Positions 1 to 18,769 of a stretch of DNA of 64,000 nt are shown here, one piece after another (positions within the stretch are counted from its first letter, which is position 1; each line of letters opens with the position of its first letter). The translations under genes were made by a program, and so were the position numbers. Under the pieces are notes generated by a model, which was not told where the DNA came from, searched no databases, and saw only the letters and a list, made by a program, of their open reading frames with translations. Origin of the DNA: Coturnix japonica (taxonomy: Eukaryota; Chordata; Aves; Galliformes; Phasianidae); contig NC_029516.1 of NCBI RefSeq assembly GCF_001577835.2, positions 70,377,221-70,441,220 of the forward strand, in the 5' to 3' direction.

Positions 1-369
1 TAATATCAAAAAGGCGCATTAATTACTGGCTGCTGGGTGTTCTGGGTTTTTTTTGTTTGTTTGTTACTGTAGTGTACAGGAATGACAGCCTCTTACAATA
101 GAAAAATAGATGTCAGGAGAAGGGAGATCAATGTTTTTTCCTTTACAAACATTAGTTTAGACCAGGTGTGTCCAAATGACATGTGGAATCAAACTCTATA
201 GCCTGTTAGGATATAAAGCAGGTATGATTTAATAATAGAGAGATGTGCACAGAGCCCCGGTGCAAGGGGTTAACACTCCAAACTTGTGCGCCATAAGGAG
301 AAAGCATGTTACAGATATAAGCTGAACTAATACATAATCCATAGTCTCCCCCCAAGTTTGGGTACATGT

Positions 370-730
370 TCATTAGATTCCCCTGCAGGGAATCACCTTG
401 GTGAGGTTTAGGGGCAGGCAGAAGAATGCATCCTTTAAGTCCAGTGACAGTCTGATCAGTCCTTTTCCACAGGAGCTTGGAAGCTTGGATCTTGTTCCAT
501 GCCCCCCCCCCTCCCCCCCCCCCTTTTCTGTTTTCTCAGTGGGCATTCATTTTTCCAGTGTCCTTTTTTCCGGCAGATGGCACATTGGTCCTTTTCCAGG
601 GGCTTTCTTGTTCTGCACATTTCACCCCTCCCTGTCCCTTGCAAAGCTGCAATCAGTATCTGTCTGTCCTTTTTCCTATCTTCCTCCTCCCGATTGCTAA
701 ACACTCTCCAAGCTTCCTCTAGCAAACTTT
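370..730 (-). mobile_element. Endogenous retrovirus fossil (gag nucleocapsid and pol pieces)
   Basis: Read on the minus strand, this stretch carries a retroviral nucleocapsid-type zinc knuckle (pattern CAICRKKGHWKNECP, fitting Cx2Cx4Hx4C) in a lysine/arginine-rich context, as in Gag. Next to it is a short piece resembling the reverse transcriptase core around the LKDAFFC motif. The family looks like a gamma-type avian ERV, inferred from one zinc knuckle and the RT wording. It is clearly broken and much shortened: gag and pol pieces lie almost side by side, so most of the element is missing. No LTR pair was recognised. It looks old. Confidence 0.6.
502..523. repeat. Poly-C tract
   Basis: Nearly pure run of C interrupted once by T, inside the retroviral fossil. 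It is a simple low-complexity tract. Confidence 0.9.
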
Positions 731-959
731 CCAGGTTCCAACTAGCTTGTAGTTTTTGCAGTTTTTCCTTATATCCCCTGAAATCCCTCCATCTTAACTC
801 AATCTACCAAATCTAATCAAATCCTATCACACTTAAACTGCTATACTATCTTACAATAGATGTAGCAATGCCCCAACCTTAATTGTGGTCTTACCCTTTG
901 TGGATTTCCAGCCAACCCCGTATGCACCTTACAATTAAGCACTTTACAGTGACTAACAA

Positions 960-1594
960 TTAACAGTGACCAACAGCTTGATGTCCTTCTTGTGCTGGGG
1001 GCCCTAGAACTGGACACAGCACTCCAGGTGAAGGGGAATAATCATCTCCCTTGACCATGCTTCTTTTGATGCAACTCAGGATATGGTTGGCATTCTGGGC
1101 TGTAAGCACACAGTGCTGGCTTATGTTGAGTCTTTCATCAACCAATACCTCCAAATCAATCTCCTCCTTGAGCTGCTCTCAAGCCATTCTTTGCCCAGCC
1201 TGTATTTGTGCTTAGATTGCCTCAACTCAAGTGCAAAAACTTGCACTTGGCCATACTGAACTTCAGAAGGTTGGCATGGGCCCACCTCTCAAGACTGTCC
1301 AGGTCCCTCTGGATGGCATCCCTTGTCTCTAGTACATCAAGTGCACCACTCATCTTGGTTTCATCTGAAAACTTGATGAAGGTGTACTTGATCCCACTGT
1401 CCATGTCACCTACAAAGATGTTAAATAGCACTGGTCCCAGCACTGATCCCTGAGGAACACCACTCATCATCAGTCTCCACTTGGACATTGAGCCATTGAC
1501 TGCAACTCTCTGAGTTCATCAAAACTATTTTTCTCCAGTTTGGTAACAAGGATGTCATTTGGGACAGTATCAAACAAAGAGGAAACAAAGAGGA
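960..1594 (-). mobile_element. CR1 LINE fragment, reverse transcriptase interior
   Basis: The minus strand encodes the CR1 ORF2 reverse transcriptase, including the [16 protein letters not shown] motif, a degenerate F-(S/A)-D-(E/D)-T catalytic region, and further on KCKFLHL and [13 protein letters not shown]. Several frames are needed, so it is a dead copy. The usual CR1 3' UTR with the ATTCTATGA tail is absent at the low-coordinate end. This is therefore an internal fragment rather than an ordinary 5'-truncated insertion. Confidence 0.85.
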
Positions 1595-1700
1595 TCATAG
1601 AATCACAGAATGACCTAGGTTGAAAAGGACCATAATGATCATCTTCAATGAGCATTCTGTGAACACAATGAACATCTTCAATGGTGTTAAGGTCCAAAGA
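1595..1700 (-). mobile_element. CR1 LINE 3' end
   Basis: It starts with the complement of the CR1 tail (ATCATAGAATCACAGAATGACC) followed by the typical 'ggttgaaaaggaccat..atgatcatc' 3' UTR wording. It abuts the preceding CR1 fragment exactly. The far border is vague because the copy fades into unrecognised AT-rich DNA. Confidence 0.75.
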
Positions 1701-2900
1701 CTGCATGAAATAAATACGTAACATTCAAAGAATACCTTTTGTTATGTCACTGTTGTTAACATACACAGCATTACACGTAGCATCTATATACCTTCAGAAA
1801 TGTCTGCAGAGACAAACAGCTGCTCATCTAGCTGCTTTATGAGAGGGTGCAATTCTTTTTATTAACTGGATGAGAAAAATTCGATGATTCCAATCCAGAT
1901 TCTCCAGCACACTCTGCAGCACAGAATTCCAGTAGCAAAAAGATGCATCTGTGACTGATGCATTAGTCCCAAACAGACTCACACTCATTTTCCCTATACC
2001 AGTATGATAGGCAGACAAATAAATATCTTACGTTATCAGTGAATATTTGAGTTACTTGACTGAAACAAGAATCTGTAAAAGAAGATGTGTACTTATAACA
2101 ATTGTCTGAAAACCAGAATAACTGGGAGGCTTCTATTTTACTTACAGAGGGCTACACTTGCTCACTCTGTCTTTTGTTCTGTACTTACCAAGAAGCTTCT
2201 AAATAATTAAAACCCTTTTGCAAAAAATTTATGAAACATCTTCATAATAGAATAGCAGATGACAAAATGCACCAAAAATGCAAATAACAAGAAGAAATAA
2301 CATATATTTTTTGCAGGCTTATGCTGTGATTTGGTGGTGATGTCTTTGTTTTTGTTATTGTTGTTTGTTTATCTGTTTGCTTTTGTTCCAGAGAAAGAAG
2401 GCACTGATAAACGAATAGAAGATTTTTGAACAGAATTGTTGCTCAAAGACAATTCAGCAGTGTTTACTTGGCAGTATGTCTGAATGGGAGCTAACTCCTT
2501 GTTGCTGGTTCTGGCAAAGAAATCAGAGCTTGCAAATGGCTGAATACCAAAACATTCTGAGCCTGTGTTCCCAAATACAACAAGGAATTTCTTTCATTAA
2601 TGAAAGATAATAGCGGTATATAGAATCTATATTTCAAATTTTCTGTCTAGTGCGTATAATTCTGTTACTAGAGGTGATAGAGTCCAGGGAGATTAGGCTT
2701 TTTATTTTAAATTGTTTTTTCATCCCTGCTACTAATTTGTTTTGTGGCCTTAAGGCACGACAGTTCACATCTCTATGCCTCAGTTTCCTCAACTGCAGGT
2801 TGGAAACAAATAGTGGTGCCTCTCTGGGCTGTTGTGGGGCTGAATATATCAGTATTTTTGAAATGACTGAGACAATCATACAGATCTTCTCTGCATCGTG
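1701..2900. other. AT-rich DNA with no recognised feature
   Basis: Short open frames occur on both strands, but none has a recognisable protein family, splice structure or codon bias. I see nothing functional here. Confidence 0.5.
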
Positions 2901-2904
2901 CAAG

Positions 2905-4134
2905 AGTTATTAAGGCACGTGCAAGATGAGGTGATCCAAAACAGCCAGCAGGGTTTCATCAAGAGCAGATCATTCCTAACCAATCTGGTGAGCTTTTATG
3001 AGGAAATGACAGCTTCAGTGGACAAAGGAAGGGCAACTGTTGTCATCTGCCTGGACTTGTGCAAGGCTTTTGACATGCACCACATCCTCCTCTCTAAATT
3101 GGAGAAATATGAATTTCAAGGGTGCTGAATAAAGAGTTTATTGCAAGATCACAGCCAGAGGGTTGCGGTCAATGGATCTATGCTCAGGAGGAGGCTGGTC
3201 ACGAGCAGTGTACCCTAGGGCCAGTCTTGGGACCGGTGCTCTTCAACATCTTTATCAGTGTCATAGACATAGATCAAGGACACCACTCAGCAAACCAAGT
3301 GGTGCAGTTGATACGGCAGAAGGTAGAGATGCTATCCATAGAGACTTGAGTAAACTTGAATGGTGGGCCCATAATGAGATTCAACAAAACCAAGTGCAAG
3401 GTGTTGCTCTTGGGTTAGGGCAATCCTATATATGTGTGAATGGGAGAACTCCCTGAGAGCAGCCCTGTGGAGAAGGACTTAGGGACCCTGGTTGACAAAA
3501 AGCTGGACACAAGCCAGCAGTGTGCACTTGCAGCCTGGAAGGCCAACAATATCCTGGGCTGCATCAAAAGAAGAGTGGTCAGCAGGGAGGTGACTGTTCC
3601 CCTCTACTCTGCCCTTGTGAGGCCCCATTTGGAGTGCTGCATCCTGGTCTGGGGCTCCCAGCGCAAAAAAGACATGGAGTTGTTTGAGAAAGTCCAGAGG
3701 AAAGACACAAAGATGATCAGAGGTTTGAAGCACCTCCCCTAGAAAGACAGGTTGAGGGAACAGAACTTGTTCAGCCTGGAAAAGGCTCAAGGGAGACCTG
3801 ACTGTGGCCTTCCAATACTTAAAGGGAGCTTATAAGCAGGAGGGGGACTGACTTTTTACATGATCTAATAGTGGTAAGACAAGGGGGAATGGCTTTAAAC
3901 TAAAGGAGGAGAAAATTACATTTAGATGTTAGGAAAAGCATTGGTGGTGTGGCACTGGAACAAATTGCTCAGAGAAGCTGTGGATGCCCCACCCCTGAAG
4001 GTTTTCAAGGCTAGGTTGGTTGGGGCCCTGGATATCCTTATCTAGTAGCTGGCAACCTCACTTATGACAGAAGGCTTGGAACTGGACGATATTTAAGGTC
4101 CTTTCCAATTTAAACCTGTCTATGATTCTATGAC
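2905..4134 (+). mobile_element. CR1 LINE, 3' part of ORF2 plus 3' UTR
   Basis: The plus strand shows CR1 reverse transcriptase pieces in order. [20 protein letters not shown] and a [10 protein letters not shown] block come first, then LGPVLFNIF, then [21 protein letters not shown] and [25 protein letters not shown] in pieces. It runs through the 3' UTR to the tail 'tctatgattctatga' near 4120-4134. It is 5'-truncated, and frameshifts break it into several frames. About 1.2 kb is present of a roughly 4.5 kb element. This is the longest CR1 copy in the window. Confidence 0.92.
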
Positions 4135-5525
4135 AAAGATGCTGCAACATCCAGCTCTTTCAGGAGAATATTGCCTAATTCCTGTAACAGTACTATCCCC
4201 AGACAAAAGCAGTTTGGGGATTCATATTGGCTTCTATTAACAAAAATACCACAGGACTTGCAACATCCCCCTGAAGTCTGGCAGCACAGGCTGGGGTAGC
4301 TGCTGTTCATCGTCAGTCACCAGCTCTCTAGTCACACTCCATGGCTCATCCTGGGGATGAATTTATCAGATGCTGAATGTTAGGAATGAGTTGAAGAGCC
4401 TCCTTCTTGTAGTTTTATTTTTATTTTAATCAGTGTTTCCTTTGTCTTGCACATGACTATTTTATGGGACATAATATAATTTGGGATCTGTAATATTAGC
4501 CCAGATCTCCTTCATGGTGATGTTGTGATGCCCTAATGCTCCAAGCCATATTTTTCCTTAGATATTCTCTGATCTCCTCTGTTCCAAGAGGTTTTCTTTG
4601 GATGAAAGCATCAGGAGAGAGGATCCCAACTTCAATGACAGTGACAAAGGCAGCTTATTAATTACTCAGCCTCTCTCAGCTGAGTTTTTACTTTACACCA
4701 GGCCTTGCTCCAATCCAATTTTTATCACCTTATTGGGATGACACAGGAGAATAGAAATGGCAGTCTTTGAATACAGGCTAACAATTCACATATGAACCAG
4801 ACAAATCACATTCAGCAAATGTACTGTATCTCTCAGTAATGGCACTGACACAAACTTGTAAGCAGTTTTGAGCGGATTTCTGGCCTTGTATAGCTGGAGT
4901 CACCACACTGTTCTGTCATACAGGGAGATTTGTTTTAGTCCTGATGGAGAATATGGACACAAAAACTGCTGCTGTGGTCAGGCTCTGAGTTAACACAGTA
5001 CAGGATGAATTACTGCTTCTATTAGATTTTGGTGTAAGCAACAAAAGCACACAGTGGCTGTACCTTGTATCAGGCATGTCTATCCATTGGAAGTGACGAG
5101 TGATTTGTTTTCTCTCTTCTAATTCTTATTTAATACTTTTTATCTCAACTTTGATCTCAAGTTCTACTTGCTTTTATTCTTCCTCTGTCCCACCGGAGGT
5201 GGTGGTAGTGGACAAGTAAAGGAGAACTTGTTTGCTGTTTAGCTGCCTACTGAGGTTAACTTGCAACAAGCACATTGACTGTCTTGGCCAGTGGCATGTG
5301 CACAGACAGGTGACACCAGAGCTGGAAAGCCATACTCCAGAGCCTGGCTTAGCCTGGCCTTGCTATTAGGGAGGATGGGTGAGATGAGGGAAGCTTATGT
5401 GCCTCTTACCACTATCTCATGTGCTACATGTGACCAAACTGGAGTGGCTATGCTAATAGGAGAACAGTACCTGCTAGGCTTACTTCCAGCAGGGCTGTTT
5501 TCCTCTTAGCAAGCAAATATCCGTA
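4135..5525. other. Intergenic DNA, nothing recognised
   Basis: This lies downstream of GABARAPL1 between two CR1 copies. I found no coding signal, RNA gene or repeat that I can name. Confidence 0.5.
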
Positions 5526-5529
5526 AGGA

Positions 5530-5692
5530 TAAGTCCAGAGAGGTTGTAAGGTATCCCTCTTTGGAAATATTCAGACACCAGCTGGTCATGGTCCTGGGCA
5601 GACAGCTCTAAGTGTCCCTGCATTGAGGTTGGATCAAACAACTCCCAGAGGTCCCTAATAACCTTGGCTGTATTTTGTGATACCAGGACTCT
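5530..5692 (+). mobile_element. CR1 LINE 3' end, diverged
   Basis: It resembles the CR1 3' UTR: 'tttggaaatattcag', 'gtcctgggcaga..gctctaagtgtccctgc', 'gaggttggatcaaa', 'cccagaggtccct', ending near 'attttgtgat'. Plus orientation, short and old. Confidence 0.7.
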
Positions 5693-7995
5693 GTGAAAAG
5701 AATCCTAGATTTGCTGTCACTGCATGTCTACCTCTCTGCAAATCCCAATTTCCTTATAGCTGATTTTCCTGAAAAGGAGAATGTGCTCTTTAGGGAGGAC
5801 TGGGTTCATGCCACCAAGCTGCAAAGCTACCCACCGGAACCTCCCCATACCTTCTGCCCACAGCCTGGAGCCTCATCTCAATCCTGAGCCATCGCAGGGC
5901 AGCAAGAAACAGTGGTACCCTGAAGGACAGGGAGGTAGGAGGGGCCCACATGGCCAGCTCAGGGCAAAACCTGTCCTACAGCACTACACTGCAGGTACAG
6001 GGCTGGTCCAGAGTAGTAGCTAGGCCCAGTCACCAGCCCAGTCCATAAGGCTCATCACAGTGATGAGGCAGGCCCATGATGAAGACAGGAAGCACGTCTA
6101 CAGGCAAGGCTCAGGATCAGACTGAGTGATGGCTAAACAAGATCAAAAGGACGGCGAAGTGCTGGGGCCATGCTGGGCCATGGATGTGCCTAGATCAGGC
6201 ACAAATGGCTGGGCAAGGCTTTGGAAAGCTGGAGTCTGGCCTTGCTGCGACCTTGCAGCCTGTGGGGCTGACTTGGTGTCCTCAGTTGGTTGGGGAGCCC
6301 TGGGGGTAGGTAGCTCAGGCTGGTTGTGCTCAGAGCCCATCAGCTAGCTAGGACTGCACAAGGCCTAAAAATGTCGGAGAATGTCTCTGCACACCCACTG
6401 TATTCCTTAAGACCTTCTTACATGGTCTACGTCTAAATAAAGTTGACACGATTGGCACGGCAAGACAGAAAAGTGTGTGCGTGTGACAATATAACAAAAA
6501 CAAAACAAAAGGAGAGGTCTGACTTATAGACAGGACAGAAGAAATCTAGAGTTCTACATAAACATAGCAGCAAGAAGTTCTGACAAAGCAGCCCCAGTTA
6601 GTCAGGCTCTTTATTTACAAGCACACATGGTGATAAGTACTACAGTCAATCATATTTTGGGCCAATCCTGTGATTTTCAAATGCATCTTTATTGGCTGGT
6701 TGATTGAGCTTAAGTAGTATGAATTTTTAAAAGAACCTGCAGCTAATCAACACAAAAAAAGAACTACCGTCATTATTTTGTACAATATTAGTCTAGCACA
6801 AAAACAGAAGTAAATGCCACAATTCAATTAAAAGAAACATAAAATAACTAATGTTAAAGTGTAAATTCCAAAGGTCGCAAACAGCTGAGATAAGTCCCAT
6901 TCTTTTTACTTATAAACCCTGCAGCAGGAGGGGAAAAGAGGTCTGAACACAAAAAACACAACCCAGATTCCAACTCTTTCTCTCTTGAGCGTGCCTAAGC
7001 ACAAGTTAGTTTGAGACAACACACAATCACATGCTTAGCAGCAAACACGTGAGCAAGTGGGACAATGGCAAAGGGCTGTATATGATCTGCTCCCATCTTC
7101 TCTTTTACCATAAAGAGCCTTCTGAATCTGTTCTCTACTTCAGAACATTCAGAGATTCCTAAAAGAGTAGACTGATGTGGATTCGCACCCCAAGGATATT
7201 AACAGAGTGTGATTGAAGGAGAGTGGTCCAGTAAAAGAGGAAGTTATGTAAGCTTGAAGTAAATAAAAGTCCTCCAAATGTATTTATTCCAGATGAACCT
7301 GATAGAACAGCAAACCTGAAATTCAGGATGAAAAACGCCTGTAGAAACCCACCACTTAATCCTTTATTCTCCCACTTCATCCTTTATTCCCCCATTTTCT
7401 GTCTCCTTTTTTGACCATCTTGCCTAGATTCCTTGCTCCCTTTTCTCCCATTCATTTGCTACTTACTGTACCACACAGGCAGTGACTCTCCTGCACTACA
7501 CTGCATCCCTGTCCTTCACACGGCTGTATTAATGACTTCTGCTTCACACACCCAGCCTCATTTTCCATCTTCTATACCCCAGTGGATCAAGTCAGAAAAG
7601 GCTGCAAACTAATCTCCTGTCTCCCACAGTCATAGAAGCACTCATCTTGATCTATCATCTTTGAGGAATGCAGAAAACTGGGTTCTAATTTCTTCAGGTA
7701 AATACAGTAAACACCCTCAGCTTATTTTGGACTCTGCCAGTCTCCTTCATCTTTCTCATCTTTTCCTCCCTCTTGATCTACCCCCTAAATATAGGAATGC
7801 TTGCAGTAATTCAGGTCCAGTTATTCGATCTTTAGATAAAACCAATGAACATCCCTGAAAGTCAGCTCGCTCCCTAGACCACGGCCCCTCATCTGAGTTA
7901 TGACAACTATGGGAAAATCTGCTGTTTGTGCCACCAGGAAGTAACTGCTTTGAGATGACAGCATAAGGTTTGCACAGGACAGCATCTATCTGGTA
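5693..7995. other. Non-coding DNA; possible distal 3' UTR signals of GABARAPL1
   Basis: No coding family is recognised. On the minus strand, AATAAA-type polyadenylation signals occur at 7283-7288, 7363-7368 and 7383-7388, about 2.1-2.2 kb beyond the GABARAPL1 stop codon. Whether any is used cannot be told from sequence. The rest appears featureless. Confidence 0.35.
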
Positions 7996-7999
7996 ACTT

Positions 8000-8176
8000 C
8001 CATAGAACCATAAAATGACCTGGGTTAGAAGAGACCTCCAGATCATCAAGCTACAACTCCCCTGCCATAAGCAGGTTTGCCAACTGCTAGATCAACTACT
8101 AGGTCAGGTTGTTCAGGGCCCTAACCAACCTGGCCTTGAACACCTTCAAAGACGGGGCATACACAACCCTGGCTTA
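8000..8176 (-). mobile_element. CR1 LINE 3' end
   Basis: Antisense CR1 3' UTR wording: 'catagaaccataaaatgacctgggtt', 'agacctccagatcatcaag', 'aggtcaggttgttcagggccctaaccaacctggcc'. A 5'-truncated copy of about 175 bp. Confidence 0.85.
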
Positions 8177-8544
8177 AAATAAAGTAAAAAACGTCAACAA
8201 AAAAATCAAAGCAAAAACCTACAGAAAATCTTTTCCCCTTCCTCTTCATGTCTAAAAGCACCTCTCATGTCAAAGAGTGGCACTGCTGTCCAGTCACAAA
8301 AAGCAAAAGACATATGGGAGGGACTGATCTCTTCTGCTTATGTGGATGGTGAAAGATCTATACAGGGATGAGACATGGAAGGGAGGGCTAAACTCAAAAA
8401 GATTTCTGCCAACTTCAAATCTGCAGGAGATTGGTGCAAGGACAACGCTGAGTTCACTAGTAACAAGACCACCACTAGTTAACTGTATTAATGCACTACT
8501 AGGGAGACTAAGCTTAGACAGCAAGAAAAGCTCTCCCTTGTAGG

Positions 8545-8705
8545 TTAGCTAGAAACTGGAACAGGCTATCTAAGCAGTCTCCAGGGTCCGCCTAAATGAA
8601 TGTCTCCAAGAACAAGTTGGATGAATAGCTATGGACATGATCAGTATTACTCAATCCTGCCTCAGTGCTGAAGTGGGCTAGTTGCTCTCCTGAGGTCCTT
8701 CTTTA
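8545..8705 (+). mobile_element. Ancient CR1-type LINE 3' remnant
   Basis: It contains 'aactggaacaggctatctaag', 'tctccaagaacaagttggatgaa' and 'aatcctgcctcagtgctgaagtgggcta', followed by 'gaggtcctt'. These match the layout of old amniote CR1 3' ends. Strongly diverged, with no terminal repeat visible. Confidence 0.55.
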
Positions 8706-9503
8706 GGAGTTCAGAGGTTATCTTCACTGAAAAGAACAAAAGAGTTGTCTTAAATTGTTCTGTTCAGCACTTGCAATTAAAAGAAAAAAGGAAAAAATAT
8801 GCCTCCCTTCTCTCCCCCATCCTCTCCATCTCTGTATCTCACAGCTGAGAAGTTCCCAGCCCTCAGAATTAATTGGGGGCTGGGAGTAAATGCATTCTAA
8901 AATGATGGAAGCAACAGGAAATACAGTAGTCTTGGAACACTTCACATACAGCAGCTAGAGTGAGGACTATCAGCACAGGACAGCCTTGTATGGTCAGGGT
9001 GAAATATTTCACAGCTTACTGAATGCTCATAGGTATGCAGCCCGTGCCATGGGTAAGGTGCGACAAGATCAGTGTACAGGTTCCAGGCATGCCTTCCACA
9101 TCCAATGGAAAGGTTACATGTGAACAACCATTTCCCTCCTGTTCATTCACTCTCCAGGAGCTCCACTACACTGGCTTGTCTAGCAGCCTCCAGTACCAGC
9201 TAGCAACTTCCAGCTGCATAAGGGAAGAGTACAAACAAGTGGATTCTCCCATTCCTCAACAAAGAACCTCTTGTTAGCCTATCAGTTCACCGTTTCATTT
9301 ACGGTCCCCCCACCCTCCCTCCCCTCAATTTAAAAATAATGGTTATAATTAACATATGAAAGATGATGGCATTGTGCACGTGGTTAACTTCCAGTTCTCT
9401 TCCCCTCTTCTCAAGCATTCTTCTTCCTCCTCTTCAACACCCTCCCCCTACCCCCAGTCAGTTCCATCAGTCCATCTCGCCTGCATGCCTGGGGGACTGC
9501 TGC

Positions 9504-15930
<6,427 letters not shown>

Positions 15931-15934
15931 GTCT

Positions 15935-15959
15935 CGTGTGTGTGTGTGTGGGGGGGGGA
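15935..15959. repeat. (GT)n followed by poly-G
   Basis: Short dinucleotide GT run followed by nine or more G, at the upstream edge of the GABARAPL1 CpG-rich region. Confidence 0.9.
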
Positions 15960-18040
15960 TGTGCTGGGTCTTTGTGTTTACATTCGGTTACTGTGCTTTT
16001 CGGGTTACCTAATGGTAACAATTCTAAAAGAAAGATCAAAAAATCCACAAAAACACAGCCACCAAAATAATGTGCGTGACTCAGGGGTTACCCACGCACC
16101 ACCGTCAGAGGTGTCCCCGTCCAATGAGTCTCTTCTGTACGTGGTTGTGATTGATATAGTGTGCGTGTAGTATTACGGACTGGAAAACGTGTTGTAAAGC
16201 TGTTCTGTTTTGACAAGAGACCCTCAGCAAAAGAAACGCAATAATGAAAGCTGAGACCTCCACATGAGGCCAAATTGTCTCCTTCTCTAGGTGTCAAGGA
16301 TTTCCCCTCTATCCTTCTACAACCCAGTATATATTATTAAAAAGAAGTTAACACCCCGGTATATATCACTAAAAGACAGGTTGCCAAACTTATCTCTATC
16401 CAAGGATGAGCAGATGTCCAGAAATAATGGCCAAGTGCTGAGTGAGCAAATGTTACAATTTTAGTACCTATAAATTACTTACAATATGCGTTATCGAGCA
16501 TGCATCAGTGAAGAAAGTTCATCTAGAGGACAAGTGAGGAAGACCACTGGATGAAGTAAAAGACTGTCAATTGGACTGCCATGATGCTAAAAGGACACTA
16601 GACAGTAGAAGAGACCATGGAATAGAAGACTGGAAATCTCATCCATCTCTACCTGTGTTAAGTGTGTGTAAGTTAGTTGTCTCAAGTATAATTGATGAGT
16701 ATGTACTATCTGTGGAAATATAATGGATGGGGAATCATGTAATCTTGGAAGCACTTATGGTGGAAGACGAAAGATGGATGCTCCATTGCAATGCTCTGTA
16801 AGGGCATCGTGACAAAATAGTAAGTAATAAAAATAATATCAGGAGAACAGGATCAGGAAGAAGCCCTGGTCCTTTTCTAGAAATACTCATACACATCTTT
16901 TAGACTGCTCCAAGAAATTCGTACTTCAGACATTAATGGTTTCTTTATCCCTATATGCTTATACACATAAGTCTTGCCTGAAGGGAAGGAGTTATCCCAA
17001 CACTGGGAAGGACCTACTGCAAATCCCCACAGCAGATTTAGGGTGCTAGTTTGTGCTCTCTGCCCTGGAGAGAGCTGTTTATCATATATTGCCCACCACC
17101 CACCTTTACACTCTATAGCCCACTGCTTCTTGAATTCAGAGGTAATGCTCTCTCCAAGCCGTGGTGACTGTGATCTCTCATCATGCATGAAGGAGAGATA
17201 TGGAGGAAGTATATTCACTTAGAAGCAGATATGGTCTGACACTGGCAGGTGATCTTGCCCAGTGAAAACAAACGGGCATGAGACAGAAATCTCAACTACA
17301 CTTACAAATCAGGTATTTGTACTAGAGCCTGTCACCTTAAAATGCCTTCATAGTGTAAGGTATAAACAGGCATGTTGGATGTGATTTTTCTCACCTGAAT
17401 AATGGCATCTATTTTTGGAGGGCTAAAATGTGTCCAGGTGTGTCCCCCCACTCTACCTCCAATCCCCCAACAGCCCACCCCCTCCCAGAGAACTCTGGCA
17501 GATGTTTTAGTGCTTAAGTAGTTACATCTCCACATGATGCTGTGACCTCCAAGTATATGCCAGATTCTCCTAAGGGTACAGCAACCCACGGTGGGAATGG
17601 CATGGATCAGTGTGTCCCAGCCTTCAGTATTTCACATACACGAGGTTAGTACAGGAAGCATCACTGACTTGTTTCTCTCTTTCTCTCTGTCATTAGACAT
17701 TGGAGCATTTCCCCATAGTTGCTGGTAGTGTCAGAGGATCTCAGAAGGGTGACTCAGTAAGCGAGGCACTGATTTTGTTCAGGCCAGGCGAAAAGGCTGC
17801 CTTCATGTCGTAGTGCTTCTCTGTAACACCTACATTTGGCCTCCTTTTTGCTTCCTAGTTGCCTGCCACATAGCAGTTGCTAAATCCCCACATCTGTAGA
17901 GACGTAGTGATGCGTTCCTCAAGGACAAAGGAGAGGAGGCAACTGTATACGAGATAACATCTAGCTTGAAATTCTGTAACAAATCAGAGAGTCTTGGTGT
18001 TTTCCTCTCCTCTGATGCCAAGACACGACCCACTTCTCCT
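15960..18040. other. Intergenic DNA upstream of GABARAPL1, nothing recognised
   Basis: Open frames here are short and unlike any family I know. No repeat was recognised. Confidence 0.45.
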
Positions 18041-18260
18041 CCCCACAACAAATCCCACGTGACGATCGCAAATCCCATTGCTGAACTCCAGCCCGCTGAC
18101 TCAGCCCGGACGCGCCCCGACAAGGTCGTTCCTCCCCCTTCCCGTTCCTCCCATTCGGGGCTGAGTTCGGCTCCGTCTCCTACAGCTCAGTTAAAAAACA
18201 ACCGCGGTTCTGGCTCCTCGGTGGGCCGGAAGATGATCCATGCGGCAGCAGTGACAAACA
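18041..18260. promoter_or_regulatory. CG-rich patch with a MARE/ARE-type site
   Basis: A local island of CpGs about 2.3 kb upstream of the GABARAPL1 start. At 18095-18105 it contains GCTGACTCAGC, the palindromic core of a T-MARE, which also satisfies the NRF2/Maf antioxidant response element TGACnnnGC. This could be an enhancer or the promoter of an unannotated non-coding transcript. The function is inferred only from motif and composition. Confidence 0.4.
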
Positions 18261-18599
18261 ACTAAACATCTGACTTATAGTTCTTATTAAAATGTCAACC
18301 CATGGGCATGTGACAAACCCCACATTAAGGATCCGCGTGCTGGAGAGAGGAGCTGGAAACTGGATTGGTTGTTTTTCTTTCTCTGAACAAAAGGCACAGG
18401 CACAACGTAGTTCATAAGAATTACAGCCACTGCCATTGAACCAGACTGGTGTGTCAGTTTCACAGGCACAACGTCAAATATCCCACCAGTTTTAAGGCTT
18501 TGTTCTTTTTCTTTTTAAATGTTAAGAGAAATATTTACAACTAAAATGTGTTTTTGTTTTTGTTTTTTTCATTTATATCTTAAGAATAGCACGTATTTT

Positions 18600-18768
18600 A
18601 TGAGGGCTGTTCTATGATGTTGACCCATAACATCAGAGGCGGATGTTAGTGGTATGACAGTGGAAGTGAAACCTTCCCACCAATATTACAAACAGTGTTA
18701 CTGTGCTCTTTGTATCAGCTGTAATTTCTATGGAAATAAATAGGAGGTGTTACTTTTGGAGCAACCTA
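18600..18768 (+). mobile_element. Mariner (Galluhop/Mariner1_GG-type) deletion derivative
   Basis: The left part (TGATGTTGACCCATAACATC, 'ggcggatgttagtggtatg', 'ccttcccaccaatatta') resembles the untranslated 5' region of the chicken Galluhop mariner. The right part ('ctatggaaataaataggagg', 'ttacttttggagcaaccta') resembles its terminal inverted repeat. Nothing of the transposase lies between them, so the middle is deleted. The left terminal repeat is also not seen. Family name from memory. Confidence 0.65.
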
Positions 18769-18769
18769 T

